From positions 1 to 10,305 of the forward strand of contig JAKAAV010000040.1 of assembly GCA_021802185.1 (NCBI GenBank): a stretch of 10,305 bases of DNA, in the 5' to 3' direction. Positions 6,620-10,305 of the stretch are shown in pieces. How positions within the stretch are numbered: position 1 is the first letter of the stretch; the number at the start of each line of letters is the position of its first letter. This DNA comes from Chloroflexota bacterium. GTDB lineage: Bacteria; Chloroflexota; Limnocylindria; Limnocylindrales; CSP1-4. A model generated the notes under the pieces. It made no database searches. It saw only the letters and a program-made list of their open reading frames with translations, and was not told the DNA's origin. The translations under genes and the position numbers were made by a program.

Positions 6620-8953
6620 TCAGCTCTCGGGCCGCGCCGGAACCTGTCGGCGCTCGCCGCCGGCCGCGCCCGCCTCCTCGACCGCGGTCGTGTCCGGCCC
6701 CGCGGCCCGCGCGCGGCCGGACCCCGCTGTTCGCTTCGTCGCCCGTCCGGTCCCGTTGCCGCCATCCGGCCGTGCCGTGGCCGCGCGCGTCCGGCGCCTC
6801 GGCGCATCGACGCGTCCGGCGTTGCGCGCCGCCGGGAGGTAGAGCTGCTCCGTGTACTCCTCGAGCATCCGCGTCGTCGAGAACTGCCAGATCGTGCTGC
6901 GGATCGAGTTCCGGGCCAGCGCCAGCCATGCCTTCGGCAGGCCGTCGCGGTCGCGTTCGTAGTAGCGCGGGACGACCTCATGCTCGAGCAGTCGGTACAG
7001 CTCCTGTGCGTCGGCCCAGTCCTGGGCGCCCTCGTCCGGGATCGTCTCGCGTCCGCCGATCGCCCACCCGTTCGACCCGTCCCAGCCCTCGTCCCACCAC
7101 CCGTCGAGGACCGAGAGGTTCACGATGCCGTTGACCGCCGCCTTCATGCCGCTCGTCCCCGAAGCCTCGAGCGGCCGGCGCGGGTTGTTGAGCCACACGT
7201 CGACGCCCTGGATCAGGAACCGCGCAACCCGCATGTCGTAGTCCTCGACCATGAACACGCGGCCACGGAGCCGGGGCGAGCGGCTGCGCTCCCAGATCTC
7301 CTGGATCACGCGCTGGCCGGGTCGGTCCGCGGGGTGCGCCTTGCCTGCGAAGACGATCTGCACGGGCCGCTCGGGGTTCCAGAGGATCCCGGCGAGCCGC
7401 TCCTCGTCCGAGAACAGGAGCGCGGCCCGCTTGTAGGTCGCAAAGCGCCGCGCGAACCCGATCGTCAGCGCGTTCCCGTCCATCAGGTGCCCGATCGCTT
7501 CGAGCTCGTCCGGCGATTCCCCCTGCCGGGCGAGCTGGGCCAGCAGTCGTCCCCGCACGAAGTGCGCCAGCTCGAGCTTCTGCCGCGTGTGCGCCGACCA
7601 GAGCTGCCGGTCCGGGATCTGGTCGATGCGGTCCCAGAAGCGCTTCGCCCGGACCTCGGCATCGAGGTCGTCGAGGTCGCCTCCACGATCCTGGTAGAGC
7701 GTCCGGAGCGGTCGTCCCACCCAGCTCGGCACGTGGATCCCGTTGGTGATCCCGAGAATCGGCCGCTCGAGGACGGGGGCCCAGGTCGCGTTCGCCGTCT
7801 CCGCGTGGAGCCGGCTCACCGCGTTCGCGCCGTTCGTCAGGCGCAGGCTGAACGCGGTCATGTCGAACTCGGCGCTGCTGCCGTCGACGCCCCGGCCGAG
7901 CTCGAGGATCCGCTCGAGGTCGATGGCGTCCGGTCCAGCCAGGGGAGCGGCGAGACGGCGCACGAGCTGCGCGTCGAAGCGCTCGTTCCCGGCCGACACC
8001 GGGGTGTGGATCGTGAACACGGAGTCGCGCCGGACCCGCCCGAGCGCCTCGTCGAGCGCCACCCCCTGTGCGACCAGCTCGCGTGTGCGCTCCACGAGCA
8101 TCATCGCCGAGTGGCCCTCGTTGAGATGCCAGACCGCCGGGTCGATGCCGAGCGCGCGGAGCGTCCGGACCCCGCCCACGCCGAGGACCATCTCCTGGCA
8201 GAAGCGCATCTCGCGCCCGCGCACGTACAGGATGCTCGTGATCGGCCGGTCGGGCGGGGCGTTCTCCGGGATGTCGGTGTCGAGCAGCAGCAGCGGCACG
8301 CGTCCCACCCGGGCGAGCCAGACCGCGCACCACACCGTGCGGCCGGGGAGCTCCACCGGGATCGTCAGCGGCTCCCCCTCGAGCGAGGCGACTCGGAGCA
8401 GGGCCAGCCGGAGCGGGTCGTAGTCGGGGTACGCGTGCTCCTGGTGGCCGTCCGCGTCGATGGTCTGCCGGAAGTACCCGCGGTGATAGAAGAGGCCGAC
8501 CGCGACGAACGGGAGGGCCATGTCGGACGCGGTCTTCGCATGGTCGCCGGCGAGGACGCCGAGGCCGCCCGAGTAGATCCCGAGCGTCTCGGTGAGGCCG
8601 TATTCGGCGCAGAAGTACGCGATCGGGCCCTGCAGCTCGGCGCCGTGGTGTCGCGTGAACCAGTGGCCCGCCCCGTTGGCCATGTACCGCTCGAAGTCGT
8701 CCATGACGGTCTCGTACTCCGCCATGAACGCCGGGTTCCCGAGCTGGTCGCCCCAGCCCTGGTGGCTCATGAGGATCGAGATCGGGTTGCGGTAGCGCGA
8801 CCACAGGGCCGAATCGATGTGCGCGAAGAGCTGGCGCGCCTCGGGGTGCCACGTCGGGTAGAGGTTGTACGCGAGAGCCCGAAGTCCCTCGAGGCGGGCC
8901 GGCAACCGGAAGGCGGGCGGCGGAAGCGTCGGGACGACGGGGGCGTGCTGCAT
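6620..8953 (-). CDS. glgP: alpha-glucan (glycogen/maltodextrin) phosphorylase, GT35
   Basis: A 777-residue, PLP-dependent cytoplasmic enzyme that releases glucose 1-phosphate from alpha-1,4-glucan ends. The N-terminus (~20-130) matches the DUF3417 region of the short bacterial phosphorylases (ALAYNLYPTWHPEARQLF, 27-43). The catalytic core has YFCAEYGLTETLGIYSGGLG (113-132), HLNEGHSAMM (276-285), TPVSAGNERF (317-326), GFARRFATYKR (499-509, phosphate/PLP contacts R503 and K508 by analogy) and EASGTSGMKAAVNG (596-609), with K604 the PLP-binding lysine. The key residues look intact. The last ~65 residues (713-777) are Arg/Ala/Gly-rich, low-complexity and outside the enzyme fold. ATG 8953 is the only sensible start: it precedes the DUF3417 region and follows a -10 box by 10 bases. 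It is the first gene of a three-gene operon with two GH57 enzymes and diverges from glgA. Family assignment is firm; preferred chain length is unknown. Confidence 0.95.
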   Translation of the reverse strand: MQHAPVVPTLPPPAFRLPARLEGLRALAYNLYPTWHPEARQLFAHIDSALWSRYRNPISILMSHQGWGDQLGNPAFMAEYETVMDDFERYMANGAGHWFTRHHGAELQGPIAYFCAEYGLTETLGIYSGGLGVLAGDHAKTASDMALPFVAVGLFYHRGYFRQTIDADGHQEHAYPDYDPLRLALLRVASLEGEPLTIPVELPGRTVWCAVWLARVGRVPLLLLDTDIPENAPPDRPITSILYVRGREMRFCQEMVLGVGGVRTLRALGIDPAVWHLNEGHSAMMLVERTRELVAQGVALDEALGRVRRDSVFTIHTPVSAGNERFDAQLVRRLAAPLAGPDAIDLERILELGRGVDGSSAEFDMTAFSLRLTNGANAVSRLHAETANATWAPVLERPILGITNGIHVPSWVGRPLRTLYQDRGGDLDDLDAEVRAKRFWDRIDQIPDRQLWSAHTRQKLELAHFVRGRLLAQLARQGESPDELEAIGHLMDGNALTIGFARRFATYKRAALLFSDEERLAGILWNPERPVQIVFAGKAHPADRPGQRVIQEIWERSRSPRLRGRVFMVEDYDMRVARFLIQGVDVWLNNPRRPLEASGTSGMKAAVNGIVNLSVLDGWWDEGWDGSNGWAIGGRETIPDEGAQDWADAQELYRLLEHEVVPRYYERDRDGLPKAWLALARNSIRSTIWQFSTTRMLEEYTEQLYLPAARNAGRVDAPRRRTRAATARPDGGNGTGRATKRTAGSGRARAAGPDTTAVEEAGAAGGERRQVPARPES

Positions 8954-8963
8954 GAGAGTCCCG

Positions 8964-8969
8964 ATGCTA
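8964..8969 (-). promoter_or_regulatory. putative -10 box of glgP
   Basis: TAGCAT on the minus strand, 10 bases before ATG 8953. With the usual spacing transcription would start near 8957, leaving a leader of about 4 bases and no room for a ribosome binding site; none is visible. No good -35 hexamer is found 16-18 bases upstream. Confidence 0.5.
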
Positions 8970-8985
8970 CACGAATCGGGGGGCA

Positions 8986-8997
8986 TAAACCGATTTA
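8986..8997. promoter_or_regulatory. candidate LacI-type operator over the glgP -35 position
   Basis: The sequence taaaccgattta is a 12-bp palindrome with one mismatched pair and a central CG, the layout of many LacI/MalR-family operators. It covers the place where the glgP -35 should be, a repressing position. A longer inverted repeat, aatcgg-10 bases-ccgatt (8974-8995), overlaps it. No regulator gene is in the window, so this is only a candidate. Confidence 0.4.
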
Positions 8998-9039
8998 CCT
9001 CTGCACGCGCGGATGGCGCCGGCATCGCCGGGCGGCGCT

Positions 9040-9057
9040 GACGACCGCCAGGTCGTC
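9040..9057. repeat. inverted repeat upstream of glgA
   Basis: gacgacc-gcca-ggtcgtc: perfect 7-bp arms with a 4-base spacer, 43-60 bases before the glgA start. It could be an operator or a hairpin. Its right arm is also the start of the adjoining 13-bp tandem repeat. Confidence 0.5.
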
Positions 9058-9076
9058 GCTTCTGGTCGTCGCTTCC
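9051..9076 (+). repeat. 13-bp tandem repeat upstream of glgA
   Basis: Two head-to-tail copies, ggtcgtcgcttct and ggtcgtcgcttcc, differ only in the last base. They cover roughly -50 to -25 relative to the predicted glgA transcription start, where an activator or the -35 would act. Two helix-spaced sites for one protein are possible, as is chance duplication. Confidence 0.55.
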
Positions 9077-9087
9077 CGGGGCGGACG

Positions 9088-9093
9088 TACCAT
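9088..9093 (+). promoter_or_regulatory. putative -10 box of glgA, leaderless arrangement
   Basis: TACCAT ends 7 bases before ATG 9101, so the predicted transcription start falls on or next to the start codon. No ribosome binding sequence precedes the ATG. The same hexamer occurs before the MFS gene at 941-946. Confidence 0.5.
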
Positions 9094-9100
9094 CGCGCGC

Positions 9101-10305
9101 ATGAAGATCGCGATGGTCAGCTCGGAGTGCGAGCCGTTCGCCAAGACGGGCGGGCTCGCGGACGTGGTTGATGCGCTCGCCCGGGCGCTGGGCGAGCTCG
9201 GCCACGAGGTCGACGTCTATCTGCCCCGCTACCGCGGGCTGGAGCCGCCCGGGCCGGCCGAGCGGACGCGCCTCGAGATGCCCGTGCCGGGCGTCCGGGG
9301 AACGGCTGCGCCGAGCGTCGATGTCCTCTCCGCCAGGGCCGACGGGTACCGACTCCGGCTCGTCGACCACCCCGCCAGCTTCGACCGGGCGAACTACTAC
9401 GGCGAGGGCTCGGACTATCCCGACAACGGCGCGCGCTTCGCGCTGCTCGGTCGGGCGGCGCTCGAGACGATCCGGGCCGAGGGCGGCGGCGTGGCGGTCC
9501 TGCATGGGCACGACTGGCAGGCGGGGCCGGCGGTGCTGCTGCGCGACCACGTGTACGGGTCGGACCCGGTCCTCGACGGCATGGCGACGATGGTGACGTG
9601 CCACAACCTCGCATACCACGGGTGGGTGCCGCGCGAGCGTGCCGCGGCGCTGGGGCTGCCGCCGGGCGTGGGCAAGGCCGACGGCGTCGACCTCCTGCGC
9701 GAGGAGGTCCGCGAGGCGGACATGGTGAACACGGTGAGCCCGACGTACGCGGAGGAATCGCGGACGCCCGAGTACGGCGCGGGCCTCGACGACGTCCTGC
9801 GCGAGCGGGGCGAGACGTACGTCGGGATCCTCAACGGCATCGACCTGCGTCTCTGGGACCCGGAGACGGACGAGGCGCTCGTCGAGCGCTTCTCGACGGT
9901 CGACCTGGCCGGCAAGCGCGCGTGCAAGCAGGACCTCGCCGTGCGGCTCGGCGTCGACGCGTTCCCCGAATCCGACGGACGCGAGCGATGGGGGGCTCGG
10001 GGAGCGCCGCTGTTCGGGCTCGTCGGGCGCCTGGACCCGCAGAAGGGCTTCGACCTGCTGACGGGCGCCGCGGAGGCGCTGGTCAGGGCCGGCGGCCGGA
10101 TCGTCATCCTCGGCACCGGCGACGCGCGGCTCATCCGCGACCTGCGCGAGCTCGCCGAGCGCTGGCGCGACCGGATCGTGATCCTCGAGCGGTTCGATCG
10201 AGACGAGGCGCGCCGGATCTACGCCGGGAGCGACCTGCTGCTGATGCCGTCGCGGTTCGAGCCGTGCGGCCAGAGCCAGATGATCGCCATGCGATACGGC
10301 ACGAT
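9101..10305 (+). CDS. glgA: glycogen synthase, GT5 (3'-truncated by window edge)
   Basis: The first 401 codons of a glycogen/starch synthase, open to the right edge. GlgA transfers glucose from ADP-glucose (UDP-glucose in some species) to the non-reducing end of alpha-1,4-glucan. Visible motifs: KTGGLADVV (15-23, donor phosphate binding), HGHDWQAG (135-142), VTCHNLAYHGWVP (165-177), NTVSPTYAEE (210-219), GILNGIDLRLWDP (242-254), GLVGRLDPQKGFD (306-318) and SRFEPCGQSQMIAMRYGT (384-401), with E387 matching the catalytic glutamate of E. coli GlgA (E377). By comparison with ~480-residue relatives, 70-100 residues are missing. MKIAMVSSECEPFAKTGGL is the classic family N-terminus, so ATG 9101 is secure even though no ribosome binding site precedes it. 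It is divergent from the phosphorylase operon. Nucleotide-sugar preference cannot be told from the sequence. Confidence 0.95.
   Translation, partial: MKIAMVSSECEPFAKTGGLADVVDALARALGELGHEVDVYLPRYRGLEPPGPAERTRLEMPVPGVRGTAAPSVDVLSARADGYRLRLVDHPASFDRANYYGEGSDYPDNGARFALLGRAALETIRAEGGGVAVLHGHDWQAGPAVLLRDHVYGSDPVLDGMATMVTCHNLAYHGWVPRERAAALGLPPGVGKADGVDLLREEVREADMVNTVSPTYAEESRTPEYGAGLDDVLRERGETYVGILNGIDLRLWDPETDEALVERFSTVDLAGKRACKQDLAVRLGVDAFPESDGRERWGARGAPLFGLVGRLDPQKGFDLLTGAAEALVRAGGRIVILGTGDARLIRDLRELAERWRDRIVILERFDRDEARRIYAGSDLLLMPSRFEPCGQSQMIAMRYGT

Larger units (their letters stand above)
8954..9100. promoter_or_regulatory. divergent glgP / glgA regulatory region
   Basis: This 147-bp spacer separates the starts of the breakdown operon (minus) and the synthesis gene (plus), and it includes the AT-richest stretch in the window (about 8970-9000). 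It holds a -10 box for each direction, a near-palindrome over the expected glgP -35, an inverted repeat and a 13-bp tandem repeat. Expression of storage and recovery genes could be co-ordinated here. Individual elements are listed separately. Confidence 0.7.

Noticed and set aside
4015..7134. 1039-codon plus-strand open frame
   Set aside because: Antisense to the GH57 transferase and glgP; composition is that of reversed high-GC coding sequence and it has no recognisable domain.
8954..9619. Upstream in-frame extension of glgP to an ATG at 9619
   Set aside because: It would run antisense through glgA. The conserved DUF3417 region begins just after ATG 8953, and a -10 box lies in between.
1..10305. 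CRISPR arrays, insertion sequences, tRNA/rRNA genes, defence or secondary-metabolite system
   Set aside because: No regularly spaced repeats, transposase motifs or terminal inverted repeats, or clover-leaf features were seen. All large genes have ordinary metabolic or transport assignments.

Overview
The window is chromosomal DNA of a very GC-rich bacterium. Codons end almost always in G or C, and the only AT-richer patch is a short regulatory stretch near 8970-9000. The gene set is a short-type GlgP with an N-terminal DUF3417 region, GH57 glucan enzymes and a bacterial GT5 glycogen synthase, with TAnnAT -10 boxes placed almost on the start codon. This would fit a high-GC Chloroflexota lineage or an actinobacterium-like organism. 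The lineage is an inference from style only; no taxonomic marker is present.

Layout. Positions 1-124 may hold the tail of a plus-strand gene. A 9-bp hairpin (131-151) separates it from a minus-strand multi-pass membrane protein (154-804). A 173-bp divergent spacer follows, then a plus-strand major facilitator transporter (978-2552) whose 3' end overlaps the 3' end of the next, minus-strand gene by 46 bp. The minus strand from 8953 down to 2507 is one probable operon: glgP (alpha-glucan phosphorylase), a GH57 4-alpha-glucanotransferase/amylase with DUF1925 and DUF1926 modules, and a second GH57 protein of the DUF3536 type. The two GH57 genes are coupled by an ATGA overlap. Divergent from glgP, across a 147-bp regulatory spacer, the plus strand carries glgA (glycogen synthase), which runs off the right edge at about 80-85% of its length.

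How the genes fit together. GlgA makes linear alpha-1,4-glucan from ADP-glucose (or UDP-glucose). GlgP removes glucose 1-phosphate from non-reducing ends. The DUF1925/1926 GH57 enzyme probably rearranges or shortens the maltodextrins left behind, and the second GH57 enzyme probably cuts or transfers glucan as well. This is an alpha-glucan storage and recovery locus that uses GH57 enzymes rather than the GH13 debranching enzyme and MalQ of the enteric pathway. No GlgC, GlgB or GH13 gene is in view, though they may lie beyond the edge.

Most unusual: the apparently leaderless glgA and nearly leaderless glgP, a LacI-like palindrome over the expected glgP -35, repeats upstream of glgA, and a repeat-built Ala/Val/Asp/Pro-rich linker inserted in the first GH57 enzyme. 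I saw no tRNA, rRNA, CRISPR array, insertion sequence or clearly novel defence system.
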